Shown here: one piece after another, positions 35,724 to 44,943 of the stretch
Numbering within the stretch: the first letter of the stretch is position 1
Layout of the letters: every line of letters begins with the position of its first letter
Source: Mesorhizobium temperatum
Lineage (GTDB): Bacteria; Pseudomonadota; Alphaproteobacteria; Rhizobiales; Rhizobiaceae
Direction of reading: 5' to 3'
Assembly: GCF_002284575.1 (NCBI RefSeq)
Contig: NZ_NPKJ01000076.1
Location: 75,432-139,431 of the forward strand
Length of the DNA stretch: 64,000 bases
Translations under genes and position numbers: made by a program
The notes under the pieces: generated by a model
What the model saw: the letters and a program-made list of their open reading frames with translations, nothing else
Told to the model about the DNA's origin: nothing
The model's database searches: none

Positions 35724-36410
35724 TTACAAGGTTGCGCGAAAGTCCTCGATGACAGTGCCGGCGGCGCGCACCTCCGCTTCGTGGTCCGGCTCGCGCCACG
35801 TCTCGGCAATGGCTGCCACGTACCATTCGCGCATCGCTGGCAGAGCCAGTAATCGCGCCGGATAGGCGGCAGCTGCGCCCTCGAAAGACAGTCCGTAGGA
35901 CTGAACCCTAAACGCCACCGGGGCAAAGAAGGCGTCAATGGCGGTGAAGTGATCGCCGGCCAGGAATGGCCCACCGAAGCTGGCAAGGCCGTCGTTCCAG
36001 AGGTCACCGAGGCGGAAGAGGTCGTGCTTCAGCGCATCGGACATTGGAAATGGCTCGATGCGCACACCGCAACTCATAGGGCACGAGCCGCGCAAGCCGG
36101 TGAAGCTCGAATGCATTTCGGCGGCAGCCGAGCGCGCCCAGGCGCGTGCTTTGGCTTCGGCAGGCCAGACGCCGTGATGGCGCTCAGCCAGATATTCGGC
36201 GATGGCCAGTGAATCCCACACCGCCCAGCCATCGTCGATCAGGCATGGTACCCGACCGCTGGGCGAGAACGGCCGGTAGAGGCTCCAACTCGATCCGGTC
36301 GGGAACGGAGTCAGCCGCTCCTCGAATGGAATGCCCAGCTCTCGCATCAGCACCCATGGCCGCAGCGACCATGAGGAATAGTTCTTGTTGGCGATATGCA
36401 GGACATACAT
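35724..36410 (-). CDS. Glutathione S-transferase family protein
   Basis: A 228-aa GST. The thioredoxin-like N-terminal domain has NKNYSSWSLRPWVLMRELG and the cis-Pro glutathione motif SGRVPCLIDDG, then WDSLAIAEYLAE. The C-terminal helical domain follows from ~90. The Ser in NYSSWS is the likely catalytic residue. The ATG at 36410 has AAGGGG upstream. It is the downstream partner of rarD (16 nt). Confidence 0.9.
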   Translation of the reverse strand: MYVLHIANKNYSSWSLRPWVLMRELGIPFEERLTPFPTGSSWSLYRPFSPSGRVPCLIDDGWAVWDSLAIAEYLAERHHGVWPAEAKARAWARSAAAEMHSSFTGLRGSCPMSCGVRIEPFPMSDALKHDLFRLGDLWNDGLASFGGPFLAGDHFTAIDAFFAPVAFRVQSYGLSFEGAAAAYPARLLALPAMREWYVAAIAETWREPDHEAEVRAAGTVIEDFRATL

Positions 36411-36426
36411 CGGAAACCCCTTGCCT

Positions 36427-37356
36427 TTACCGCGCTGCCGTTGCGGCAGGCCGGATCTCGCGGCCACGGAACATCGACCACGAATACATCGCCAGCGCAG
36501 TCCAGATCAGGCCGAAGGCGATGGCCTGGATGCTGCCGAAGGGTTCGCCGAAAATCAGCACGGCGATCAGGAACACAATGGTCGGCGCGATATACTGCAT
36601 GATGCCGATGGTGGAGAGACGCAACAGCTTGGCCCCGAAGGCAAACAGCAGCAGCGGTATGGCGGTGATCGGGCCGCAGCCGATCAGCAGTGCGGTATCG
36701 TTCAGCGAACTGGAGACGAAATGGTCCTGCCCGGTGACGATGAGGAAGATGATGTAGCCGAGCGCCGGCACCGACAGCAACAGCACTTCGAGCAGAAAGC
36801 CCTGGCTCGGACCGATCGGCAGCGTCTTGCGGAAGAAGGCATAGGCGGCAAAGGAAAACGCCAGCACCAGCGACACCCAGGGCAGCTTGCCGGCGTCGAT
36901 CGTCAGCACCGCGACCGCGATGGCCGCCAGCACCACCGCCGCGACCTGCAGCCGGTCGAGCCGTTCGCCGAGCAGCAGCGCGCCGACAACGACGCTGACA
37001 AGCGGGTTGATGTAGTAGCCAAGCGCGGTCTCGATGGTACGGTCGACCGCGATCGCCCAGACATAGATGCCCCAGTTGACGGAAATCAGTGCCGCCGTCA
37101 GCGCCGCCATCGAAATGATGCGCGGCGAACGCAACGCCGCTTTGAAATCCGCCGTTCGGCCGGCCCAGACCAGAACGGCGGCCGCGATCGGCACCGACCA
37201 GACGATGCGATGCGCGATAACTTCGGCCAGCGGCAGATGGGCGACCGCCTTCATGTAGAAGGGCAGCAACCCCCACAGGAGATAGGCGCCCAGTGCCAGC
37301 AGAAAGCCACGCCGGGCCTTTGAGTCTGCTTCGAGCTGAATTGCTTGCGTGGTCAT
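36427..37356 (-). CDS. rarD: EamA family transporter RarD
   Basis: A 309-aa ten-helix carrier. RarD hallmarks are GAYLLWGLLPFYMKAVAHLPLAEVIAHRI near the N-terminus and GYYINPLVSVVVGALLLGERL in the middle. The substrate is unproven; chloramphenicol sensitivity was reported for a RarD homologue. A conventional start is the ATG at 37356. Confidence 0.9.
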   Translation of the reverse strand: MTTQAIQLEADSKARRGFLLALGAYLLWGLLPFYMKAVAHLPLAEVIAHRIVWSVPIAAAVLVWAGRTADFKAALRSPRIISMAALTAALISVNWGIYVWAIAVDRTIETALGYYINPLVSVVVGALLLGERLDRLQVAAVVLAAIAVAVLTIDAGKLPWVSLVLAFSFAAYAFFRKTLPIGPSQGFLLEVLLLSVPALGYIIFLIVTGQDHFVSSSLNDTALLIGCGPITAIPLLLFAFGAKLLRLSTIGIMQYIAPTIVFLIAVLIFGEPFGSIQAIAFGLIWTALAMYSWSMFRGREIRPAATAAR

Positions 37357-37494
37357 GGCCCAACGCTATGCGCCAGCCGCCGTGCCAAGACCATCGCAAA
37401 GTTCTGATGGATCAATGGACTTTCGCTGATGGTTCAAGTGGCTGGCCCAGCGTTTCCACCAATATTCATTTGAAAACGCGAAGCTCGCGCGTCA

Positions 37495-38031
37495 CTAGGC
37501 TTCGTCGGGTGCTGGCACCAGCTCCATGAATTCCGCTTCAGTGGAGTCGTGACGAAAGCCTGTCACGCACTCTGCCACCTGGAGCGGAATGTCTGCGATA
37601 AAGTCTATCTCGGCAGCACCTGCGTCCTCACGATCTTGGTCGGCGAAACGCGCGAGTCGGATCTCGTCGAAACAGGACGGAAGGTTTCCCGTCACTTCAA
37701 GATTGCGGGCGCCATCCGCGCTGGTGTGTCGTATACTCCAGACTTCGTGCCCATCACGCCACTGCTCGGCCCATTGCAGCATGACCGTATCGATATTGTG
37801 AACGACGACCACATCCCTGCCGGTCGATAGGCTGGCCATAGGCTTCCCGTCCTCCAGATCCATGTTCACATCGTCAAAAATGATGACTGACCAATTTTTG
37901 CCGACCACGGCGCCACTATAGGGAAAATCAAAAACCCCGTCCGTCTCTCCGGTCTGGGCCAGACCAAAAACCAATGCCGCCTTTGCAAGCGGGAGATCGT
38001 GAAATGCAACCCAACTTATTGAAAAGCCCAT
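37495..38031 (-). CDS. Hypothetical protein, last gene of the cysS-cimA run
   Basis: A 178-aa acidic, soluble protein of no family I recognise (MGFSISWVAFHDLPLAKAALVFGLAQTGE...). It has no signal peptide or membrane helix. It begins 4 nt after the cimA stop, so it is probably co-transcribed. Base composition is lower in GC than its neighbours, suggesting a newer arrival. Confidence 0.65.
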   Translation of the reverse strand: MGFSISWVAFHDLPLAKAALVFGLAQTGETDGVFDFPYSGAVVGKNWSVIIFDDVNMDLEDGKPMASLSTGRDVVVVHNIDTVMLQWAEQWRDGHEVWSIRHTSADGARNLEVTGNLPSCFDEIRLARFADQDREDAGAAEIDFIADIPLQVAECVTGFRHDSTEAEFMELVPAPDEA

Positions 38032-38035
38032 CTCT

Positions 38036-39658
38036 TCACTCCGCCGCAACCAGCCCGGCCATCTCTCGGTTCTTCATCAGCTTGTAGACGATCGAATCCA
38101 TCAGCGCCTGGAACGAGGCGTCGATGATGTTTTCTGAGACGCCGACCGTCCACCAGCGGGCGCCGGTGCCGTCATGCGATTCGATCAGCACGCGAGTGAT
38201 CGCCTCCGTGCCGCCATTGAGAATACGCACCTTGAAGTCGGCAAGCTCGAGGTCGGCGATCTCGTTCTGGAACTTTCCGAGATCCTTGCGCAGCGCGATG
38301 TCGAGCGCGTTGACCGGACCGTGCCCCTCCGCCACCGACATCTTCTCCTCGCCGTCGACCAGCACTTTGACGATCGCCTCGGAGACCGTTTTCAGCTGGC
38401 CGTTGGCGTCGAAGCGGCGCTCGACCATGCAGCGGAACGAGGTGACGCTGAAGAATTCCGGCAGGCCGTGCAGCATCTTGCGCGCCAGCAGCTCGAAGCT
38501 GGCGTCGGCGCCTTCATAGGCATAGCCCTCGGCCTCGCGCTCCTTGACCACTGATATCAGCGCATCGAGCCGGTGGGCGTCCTTCGGCATGTCGATGCCG
38601 CGCCGTTTCAACTCGGCGAGGAAATTGGCCTTGCCGCCCTGGTCCGAGACCATGACGCGGCGGCGGTTGCCGACCGCTTCCGGCGGCACATGCTCGTAGG
38701 TGGCCGGCTCCTTGGCCAGCGCCGAGGCATGGATGCCGGCCTTGGTGGCGAAGGCGGAAGCGCCGACATAGGGCGCCTGCGCTTCCGGCGCGCGGTTCAG
38801 CAATTCGTCAAAGGCGCGGGAAAGGCGTGATATGCCGGCCAATGCTTCGGCCGAGATGCCTGTCTCGAAGCGGTTGGAAAAGGCCGGCTTCAGCGCCAGC
38901 GTCGGCACGATCGTGATAAGATTGGCGTTGCCGCAGCGCTCGCCGATGCCGTTCAGCGTGCCCTGGATCTGGCGCACGCCGGCCTCGACGGCGGCCAGCG
39001 AATTTGCCACGGCCTGGCCGGTGTCGTCATGGGCATGGATGCCGAGATGGTCTCCGGGAATGCCGGAGGCGATGACCTTCTCGACGATGGCACGCACTTC
39101 CGACGGCTGCGTGCCGCCATTGGTGTCGCACAGCACCACCCAGCGCGCGCCGGCGTCGTAGGCGGTCCTGGCGCACGCCAGCGCATAATCGGGATTGGCC
39201 TTGAAGCCGTCGAAGAAATGCTCGCAGTCGACCAGTGCTTCCTTCCCGGCAACAACCGCCGCCTCGACCGAGGCCTTGATCGCCTCGAGGTTTTCTTCGT
39301 TGGTGCAGCCCAGCGCGACGCGGACATGGTAGTCCCAGCTCTTGGCGACAAAGCAGATGGCGTCCGACTTCGACTGGACCAGTGCGGCAAGGCCTGGATC
39401 GTTCGAGGTCGACACCCCTGCCCGCTTGGTCATGCCGAAGGCGACGAATTTGGCACTGGCCGTGCGGTGCTCAGCGAAGAAAGCGGTGTCGGTCGGATTG
39501 GCGCCGGGATAGCCGCCCTCGACATAGTCGACGCCGAACCCGTCGAGCAGCCCGGCGATGGCAATCTTGTCCTCGACCGAAAAGTCGATGCCCGGCGTCT
39601 GCTGGCCATCACGCAGTGTCGTGTCGAAGAGATAGAGGCGCTCGCGGCCCATGCTCAT
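38036..39658 (-). CDS. cimA: (R)-citramalate synthase
   Basis: A 540-aa enzyme of the LeuA/DRE-TIM family that joins pyruvate and acetyl-CoA to citramalate, a threonine-independent route to isoleucine. The catalytic start YLFDTTLRDGQQTPG, the metal-site HAHDDTGQAVANS and GTLNGIGERCGNANL are intact. A C-terminal regulatory (LeuA dimer) domain fills ~400-530. The ATG at 39658 overlaps the pip stop (ATGA); a second ATG two codons later is also possible. Long 2-isopropylmalate-like forms are the alternative, but length and motifs favour CimA. Confidence 0.9.
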   Translation of the reverse strand: MSMGRERLYLFDTTLRDGQQTPGIDFSVEDKIAIAGLLDGFGVDYVEGGYPGANPTDTAFFAEHRTASAKFVAFGMTKRAGVSTSNDPGLAALVQSKSDAICFVAKSWDYHVRVALGCTNEENLEAIKASVEAAVVAGKEALVDCEHFFDGFKANPDYALACARTAYDAGARWVVLCDTNGGTQPSEVRAIVEKVIASGIPGDHLGIHAHDDTGQAVANSLAAVEAGVRQIQGTLNGIGERCGNANLITIVPTLALKPAFSNRFETGISAEALAGISRLSRAFDELLNRAPEAQAPYVGASAFATKAGIHASALAKEPATYEHVPPEAVGNRRRVMVSDQGGKANFLAELKRRGIDMPKDAHRLDALISVVKEREAEGYAYEGADASFELLARKMLHGLPEFFSVTSFRCMVERRFDANGQLKTVSEAIVKVLVDGEEKMSVAEGHGPVNALDIALRKDLGKFQNEIADLELADFKVRILNGGTEAITRVLIESHDGTGARWWTVGVSENIIDASFQALMDSIVYKLMKNREMAGLVAAE

Positions 39659-40611
39659 TTCCCCGCAAACCGATCTGTCGCCCGGATCAGCCGGTCGAGG
39701 ATGCCCGGCTCCGAATAGGCATGGCCGGCGCCCTCGATCAGGTGGAAATCCGCCTTCGGCCACGCCTTGTGCAGCGCCCAGGCATAGCGCGCCGGGCACG
39801 GCATGTCGTAGCGGCCGTGAACGATGGTGCCGGGGATGTCCTTCAACTTGAAGGCATCACGCAGCAATTGCCCTTCCTCCAGCCAGCCGGCATGGACGAA
39901 ATAATGGTTCTCGATGCGGGCGAAGGCGACGGCGTAGTCGTCTTCGCCAAACCGGCTGCTGGTTTCCGGATCGGGCAACAGCGTGATCGTCTCGCCCTCC
40001 CACAAGCTCCAGGCGCGGGCGGCCTCGACCTGCGCCTTGTGGTCGCTGCCGACCAGCCGCTTGCGATAGGCGGCCATCATGTCGCCGCGCTCGGCCTCGG
40101 GGATCGGCGCCAGGAAGCGCTCCCATCTGTCGGGGAACATTTCCGAGACGCCGAACTGGTAATACCATTCGAGCTCCGCGCGCGTCAGCGTGTAGATGCC
40201 GCGCACGACCAGGTCGCTTACCCGCTCGGGGTGCGTCTCGGCATAGGCCAGCGCCAGTGTCGAGCCCCACGAGCCGCCGAACACCAGCCATTTGTCGAAG
40301 CCGCACATGTCGCGCAGGCGCTCGATATCGGCGACCAGATGCCAGGTGGTGTTGGCCTCGAGCGAGGCGTTGGGCGTCGACTTCCCGCAGCCGCGCTGGT
40401 CGAACAGGATGACATCGTAAAGCTTCGGATCGAACAGCCGCCGGTGCTTCGGGGAAATCGTGCCGCCCGGTCCGCCATGCAGGAATACGGCCGGCTTGGC
40501 ACCCCTGGTGCCGGAACGCTCCCAGTAGACCAGATGGCCGTCGCCGACATCCAGCATACCGGACTCGTAGGCCTCTATCTCCGGATAGAGGGTGCGCAGT
40601 TCACTGCTCAT
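39655..40611 (-). CDS. pip: Proline iminopeptidase
   Basis: A 318-aa alpha/beta hydrolase that removes N-terminal proline from peptides. HGGPGGTISPKHRRLFDP supplies the oxyanion HGGPG motif, DQRGCGKSTP follows, and the nucleophile is the Ser in FGGSWGSTLALAYA. The acid is in the GRYDMPCPARYAWAL region and the His in EGAGHAYSEPG. Both ends overlap neighbours by ATGA. Confidence 0.95.
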   Translation of the reverse strand: MSSELRTLYPEIEAYESGMLDVGDGHLVYWERSGTRGAKPAVFLHGGPGGTISPKHRRLFDPKLYDVILFDQRGCGKSTPNASLEANTTWHLVADIERLRDMCGFDKWLVFGGSWGSTLALAYAETHPERVSDLVVRGIYTLTRAELEWYYQFGVSEMFPDRWERFLAPIPEAERGDMMAAYRKRLVGSDHKAQVEAARAWSLWEGETITLLPDPETSSRFGEDDYAVAFARIENHYFVHAGWLEEGQLLRDAFKLKDIPGTIVHGRYDMPCPARYAWALHKAWPKADFHLIEGAGHAYSEPGILDRLIRATDRFAGK

Positions 40612-41084
40612 AATTTCAGGCCCTGCTCCGGCCAGTTGGCCGTCTCGTGATCCGGATGCTGGAAGGAGATGATCGATTCCTGCCGGGTGTAGTAGTCGGG
40701 ATCGTCATGGACCGGCGCGTCGAAGATCTTCTCCACCCAGGGCAGCCGGGCGGCGTAGTTGATCTGGATCTGCGGTGCGAGGTCGGAGCGATCGTCAAAA
40801 GCGCCGATGGCGATCTCGAGCCCGCCGGGCTGTCTGTAGGTCAACGGCGTGCCGCAGCGGGCGCAGAAGCCGCGATCGATGTTGACCGACGACTGGAAAT
40901 AGCTCGGCTCCTCGCGCACCCATTCGACGCCGTCCTTCGGCACCGTCACCAGCGCGCCGAAGAAGGAGCCGAACTGTTTCTGGCACATACGGCAATGGCA
41001 GATGGACGGGCGCCCAAGCGCCCCACGAATGCGGAAACGCACGGCGCCGCACTGGCAGCCGCCGGTTCGAATGGTTTCGGTCAT
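40608..41084 (-). CDS. GFA family protein (second copy)
   Basis: A 158-aa glutathione-dependent formaldehyde-activating (GFA/CENP-V) fold protein. Zinc-binding cysteines are in GGCQCGAVRF, CHCRMCQKQFG and GFCARCGTPL. The ATG at 41084 has GGAGGAAAG upstream and overlaps the previous stop by ATGA. It is a paralogue of the adjacent gene, showing tandem duplication. Biochemical role unclear; thiol-aldehyde chemistry is inferred from the family name. Confidence 0.9.
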   Translation of the reverse strand: MTETIRTGGCQCGAVRFRIRGALGRPSICHCRMCQKQFGSFFGALVTVPKDGVEWVREEPSYFQSSVNIDRGFCARCGTPLTYRQPGGLEIAIGAFDDRSDLAPQIQINYAARLPWVEKIFDAPVHDDPDYYTRQESIISFQHPDHETANWPEQGLKL

Positions 41085-41572
41085 GATCTTTCCTCCGGCG
41101 GCCATTGTTCGGTGTCGTGGTCGGGGTGCTGGTAAGAGACGAGATCGGCGAGATAGGAGGACGACGAAATATCGGCCATCGTGTCCTCGCCGGGCAATTC
41201 GTGGATATGATCGACATAGGGGAGTTTTGCTTCGATGCCCCACTGGATGGTCGGCGCGATCTCCTCCGGATCGTCGAAGGCGGCGATGGCGAGTGCGATG
41301 CCGTCGGGCGCCTCGAAGGTCAGCGGCGTGCCGCAATCGGCGCAAAAACCGCGCCATGCGGCATTGGAGGAGCGGAAGCGTTTGGGCTCGCCGCGTGTCC
41401 AGTCGAGTTTTGCGCCACGCACGGACACCAGCGGCAGGTAGAAATTGCCGCTGGCCTTCTGGCACATGCGGCAATGGCAGACGGAGGCGTCACCCAGCGC
41501 GCCTTCTATACGGAAGCGCACGGCGCCGCACTGGCAACCGCCTGTGTAGACCGGTCTGTTGTCTAGGCTCAT
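41081..41572 (-). CDS. GFA family protein (first copy)
   Basis: A 163-aa GFA/CENP-V fold protein with the same zinc cysteines (GGCQCGAVRF, CHCRMCQKASG, GFCADCGTPL). It shares most motifs with the next gene, so the pair arose by duplication and then diverged. It begins 4 nt after the VOC gene stop. Confidence 0.9.
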   Translation of the reverse strand: MSLDNRPVYTGGCQCGAVRFRIEGALGDASVCHCRMCQKASGNFYLPLVSVRGAKLDWTRGEPKRFRSSNAAWRGFCADCGTPLTFEAPDGIALAIAAFDDPEEIAPTIQWGIEAKLPYVDHIHELPGEDTMADISSSSYLADLVSYQHPDHDTEQWPPEERS

Positions 41573-41576
41573 TGCT

Positions 41577-41963
41577 TCACTCCGCGGCATGGCAGACGGC
41601 TTCGACATTGTTGCCGTCGGGATCGAAGACAAAGGCGCCATAGTAGTTCGCATGATAGTGCGGACGCAGGCCCGGCCCGCCGTTGTCCTTGCCGCCGGCC
41701 GCGATGGCGGCGGCGTGGAAGGCATCGACCTCGGCGCGGCTGCGTGCGGTGAAGGCGACGTGCTGGCGGTCCTTCGGCTTGTCCTTGCCTTGATGCAGCC
41801 AGAACACCGGCCGGTCGCGACCATAGCCGCCGACCTTCGCGCCGCCGGTATATTCCTGCGGCACCATGTAGAGCAGCGAGGCACCGAGCGGCGCCATCGC
41901 CTTGTCATAGAACGCCTTCGACGCGTCGAAATCGGAAACGGTGATGCCAAGATGATCGATCAT
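41577..41963 (-). CDS. VOC (glyoxalase/bleomycin-resistance fold) family protein
   Basis: A 128-aa protein with paired beta-alpha-beta-beta-beta units. MIDHLGITVSDFDASKAFYDKAM opens the fold, HVAFTARSRAEVDAFHAAAIAAGG is in the second half, and NYYGAFVFDPDGNNVEAVCH closes it. His3 and the Glu in NNVEAV are likely metal ligands. Start overlaps the cysS stop (ATGA). Glyoxalase or dioxygenase activity is not predictable. Confidence 0.88.
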   Translation of the reverse strand: MIDHLGITVSDFDASKAFYDKAMAPLGASLLYMVPQEYTGGAKVGGYGRDRPVFWLHQGKDKPKDRQHVAFTARSRAEVDAFHAAAIAAGGKDNGGPGLRPHYHANYYGAFVFDPDGNNVEAVCHAAE

Positions 41964-43429
41964 CTTTTTACCTCCCAGGTGGTGATGCGGGCGCTGGTGA
42001 CGGGGTCCTTGCCGTCCTTCAACTGGATACCTTGCGCCAGCAATTCGGCACGGATGCGGTCGGCCTCGGCCCAATTTCCAGCAGCGATCAGTTCCAGGCG
42101 TTTGGCGATCGCCCTGGCGATGGCGTCTTCATCGACCTTGGCCGGCGTAACGTCGAAGCCAAGGAGCAGCAACGCCGCCTTCAGCGAAGCGGCAGCATCG
42201 TTGCCCGCGGCGGCAGCGTTACCGCCACCGGCAGCATTGAAATCCACAGCCTCGCCGGCCAGCTGCGTCAGTACCTGGAACGCAGAATAGGTTGCGAGAT
42301 CGTCCGACAGGGCTTCCACCACTTCTACCGGCAATTGCTTTGCCGCTGGCGCAAGGTCCGCCGCCCGCTTCCATTTGCGCAGCGTATTTTCCGCCTCTTC
42401 CAGCTTGCGCACGGAAAAGTCGATCGGCTCGCGATAATGCGTCATCAGCATCGCCAGCCGCAGCACCTCGCCCGGCCATTTGCGGCCACCAAAGGTCTCG
42501 GTCTCCAGCAACTCGTTGATCGAGTAGAAGTTGCCCAGGCTCTTGGACATCTTCTGCCCCTCGACCTGCAGGAAGCCGTTGTGCATCCACACTTTTGCCA
42601 TCACATCGGTGCCGTGGGCGCAGCGCGACTGGGCGATCTCGTTCTCGTGGTGCGGGAAGATCAGGTCGAGCCCGCCGCCATGGATGTCGAAGACCTCGCC
42701 GAGATAGGCGGCCGACATCGCCGAGCACTCGATGTGCCAGCCCGGCCGGCCCCTGCCCCACGGGCTGTCCCAGCCCGGCTCTTCCGGCGAGGACAGCTTC
42801 CACAGCACGAAATCGCCAGGGTTCTTCTTATGTGGATCGACGGCGACGCGAGCGCCGGCCTGCTGTTCGTCGAGATTGCGCTTCGACAATTGGCCGTAGT
42901 CCGGCATCGAGCCCGTGTCGAACAGAACTTCGCCTGCCGCAACATAGGCATGGCCGCGTTCGATCAACCGTTGGATCAAGGAGATCATGTCGACTTTGCC
43001 ATCGGCGCGCGGCTCGACGAATTCGGTGGCGCGCGGCTCGACCGTCGGTTCCAGGCAGCCGAGCGTCGCCACATCCTTGTGGAACTGGTCGGCGGTTTTT
43101 TCGGTGACCCGCCGGATCGCCTCATTCAGCGACAGCTTTCCCGAGGCAATCTCGCCGCCGAAATCGCGCAGTGCGCGGTCATTGATCTTGTCGTCGACAT
43201 CCGTGATGTTGCGTACATAGGTGACGTGCGCTTGCCCGTAGAGATGGCGCAGCAGACGGAACAGCACGTCGAAGACGATCACCGGCCGCGCGTTGCCGAT
43301 ATGGGCAAAGTCGTAGACCGTCGGGCCGCAGACATACATGCGCACATTGCGCGGATCGATGGGGAAGAAATCCTCCTTGGTCCGCGTCAGCGTGTTGTAG
43401 AGGCGCAGGCCCTTCGATGCGTCAGACAT
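41960..43429 (-). CDS. cysS: Cysteine--tRNA ligase
   Basis: A 489-aa class I aminoacyl-tRNA synthetase. It has the signature YVCGPTVYDFAHIGNARP (HIGH motif as HIGN), the zinc-site WHIECSAMS, and KMSKSLGN. It leads a seven-gene minus-strand run; its promoter is expected in the 43430-43818 gap. Placement with VOC, GFA and pip genes is seen in other rhizobia as far as I recall. Confidence 0.97.
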   Translation of the reverse strand: MSDASKGLRLYNTLTRTKEDFFPIDPRNVRMYVCGPTVYDFAHIGNARPVIVFDVLFRLLRHLYGQAHVTYVRNITDVDDKINDRALRDFGGEIASGKLSLNEAIRRVTEKTADQFHKDVATLGCLEPTVEPRATEFVEPRADGKVDMISLIQRLIERGHAYVAAGEVLFDTGSMPDYGQLSKRNLDEQQAGARVAVDPHKKNPGDFVLWKLSSPEEPGWDSPWGRGRPGWHIECSAMSAAYLGEVFDIHGGGLDLIFPHHENEIAQSRCAHGTDVMAKVWMHNGFLQVEGQKMSKSLGNFYSINELLETETFGGRKWPGEVLRLAMLMTHYREPIDFSVRKLEEAENTLRKWKRAADLAPAAKQLPVEVVEALSDDLATYSAFQVLTQLAGEAVDFNAAGGGNAAAAGNDAAASLKAALLLLGFDVTPAKVDEDAIARAIAKRLELIAAGNWAEADRIRAELLAQGIQLKDGKDPVTSARITTWEVKR

Positions 43430-43818
43430 TCGTGCCTTCCCGGTGCGTTACTTTTTGGCTGGGCCCACTTGCGCCGAGACGCAAATCAGGCACCAGCCTG
43501 CTGGCCGGGGCGTTTGTCCACTCTAGAAGGAAGATAGGCGAAAACGTCCGGACCAGCGCGAAGCTAGCCAATAATGCAAATGCCACAAATGGCGAAAGAC
43601 GTTCTCATGAGCGGCTTTATCGCCTCACCCAGTGTTGCCGTCAAGTCGCAACTTTCGGCAAAAGAGTCGCTGGATCACAGGTAATGACGCCGTGAAACAT
43701 TTTATTAAACATCTCGGCACAGTCATGAAACATTCGCCGGCTAGATCACCACATGTCACGAATTGGTCGGATTCGACCAGCAAACGCGGACACGAAGACG
43801 TTACCAGGGAAGAGAAAA
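43430..43818. other. Intergenic region between cysS and a small plus-strand gene
   Basis: This 389-nt gap should contain the cysS promoter on the minus strand and that of the small gene on the plus strand. Open frames here are short and unrecognised. No clear terminator, RNA or operator is visible. Confidence 0.5.
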
Positions 43819-43974
43819 ATGCCCCGAACCAAGCAGGACTCCAGCAGCGCCAAGCAACCGGCGCTCGCCAGCCAATACCGGGCGATCGGCCCGGCCGCGA
43901 TCGTCGCCGCCCTTCTTCACACAGCGAAGAAGAAGAAGCCGGTGCAGAAGATCATATCGCCGCGCGCTGCCTGA
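43819..43974 (+). CDS. Small basic hypothetical protein, 51 aa
   Basis: The ATG at 43819 follows an AGGGAAGAG ribosome site. The 51-aa product (MPRTKQDSSSAKQPALASQY...) has a short hydrophobic core (AIGPAAIVAALLHTA) and a lysine-rich end (KKKKPVQKI). It looks like a real small gene, but I do not recognise a family and cannot give a role. Confidence 0.5.
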   Translation: MPRTKQDSSSAKQPALASQYRAIGPAAIVAALLHTAKKKKPVQKIISPRAA

Positions 43975-44057
43975 TGCGACGTGCGGCCGGCCGGTCGCCA
44001 GTAAATGGGGCGCCGGCAATGAAGGCGCTGAAGCGCCCCAGGAAATAGCAGCTGCTG

Positions 44058-44819
44058 CTAAAACAAGGTCATCTGACTGTCGTCCGCGCCGGGCTTCTGG
44101 CGCCTGGCCTTCCCGGGCTCCGGCCCCACGACGCCCCTTTCCTGAATCTCCGGCCCGGTGTTGGCGACCTCGTTGACGAGGTCGGAAACCGGAACAGCCT
44201 CGAAGAAATCGAGCCGTGCCGGTCTGAGCAGGTCGGCCACGTCGCGCGGCTCCAGCGTGCGGCAATCCAGCCAGCGGGCGAAATCCTGCGGATCCATCAC
44301 CACCGGCATCCGGTCATGGATATGGGCGATGTCGGCATTGGCGTTAACGGTCAGGATGGCGCCGGTGTCCATCTCCGAACCGCCCGGCTCGGCATAGGTC
44401 TCGATCAGCCCGGCGAAGGCGACAAGCCCGCCATGCTTCGGCCCCACCCAATAGGGCTGCCCCCTCTTGCCGCCTGATCGACGCCATTCGTAGAAGCCGG
44501 AAGCCGGGACCAAAGCGCGGCGATGGCGCATGGCGGTGCGAAACGAGGCCTTTTCCGTTGCTCCCTCCGAGCGGGCGTTGAACAGCAGCGGAAACTCACG
44601 CGTGTCCTTCACCCAGGCCGGGATCAGTCCCCAACGCACCAGCATCGGCTGCCGGTCGGCCAGGTTCGAGCCTGGCGCCTGCGGCAAGCCTGCAATCGCC
44701 ATCAGGACCGGCTGCGTCGGCGCGATGTTGTAGCGGGCCGGAAAATCCTCCAGCTCCGCCAGACCGAGAAAGGCGGCAGTCTGGTCCGGCGTGGCGGTCA
44801 AGGCGAAGCGTCCGCACAT
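44058..44819 (-). CDS. SOS response-associated peptidase (HMCES/YedK family)
   Basis: A 253-aa protein that crosslinks to abasic sites in single-stranded DNA to protect them. The catalytic Cys2 (MCGRFAL), the NARSEGATEKASF segment, Glu in SGFYEWRRSG and His in HDRMPVVM match the family. Length is normal. It stands alone, divergent from the NUDIX gene. Confidence 0.93.
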   Translation of the reverse strand: MCGRFALTATPDQTAAFLGLAELEDFPARYNIAPTQPVLMAIAGLPQAPGSNLADRQPMLVRWGLIPAWVKDTREFPLLFNARSEGATEKASFRTAMRHRRALVPASGFYEWRRSGGKRGQPYWVGPKHGGLVAFAGLIETYAEPGGSEMDTGAILTVNANADIAHIHDRMPVVMDPQDFARWLDCRTLEPRDVADLLRPARLDFFEAVPVSDLVNEVANTGPEIQERGVVGPEPGKARRQKPGADDSQMTLF

Positions 44820-44943
44820 AAGCTAAAACTCGTTGAATTGGTCGGATGCGAAGGTGGCGATGGAACCGGCGTTGCGCAACCGCTAATGCTTCTTCACGCC
44901 GACCGGTCCACAACCGGCTGCAGCGAATGACGATCGGAGATCC

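Noticed and set aside
42032..43537. 501-codon plus-strand frame opposite cysS
   Set aside because: Antisense of a certain gene with intact HIGN and KMSKS motifs; no recognisable product on the plus strand.
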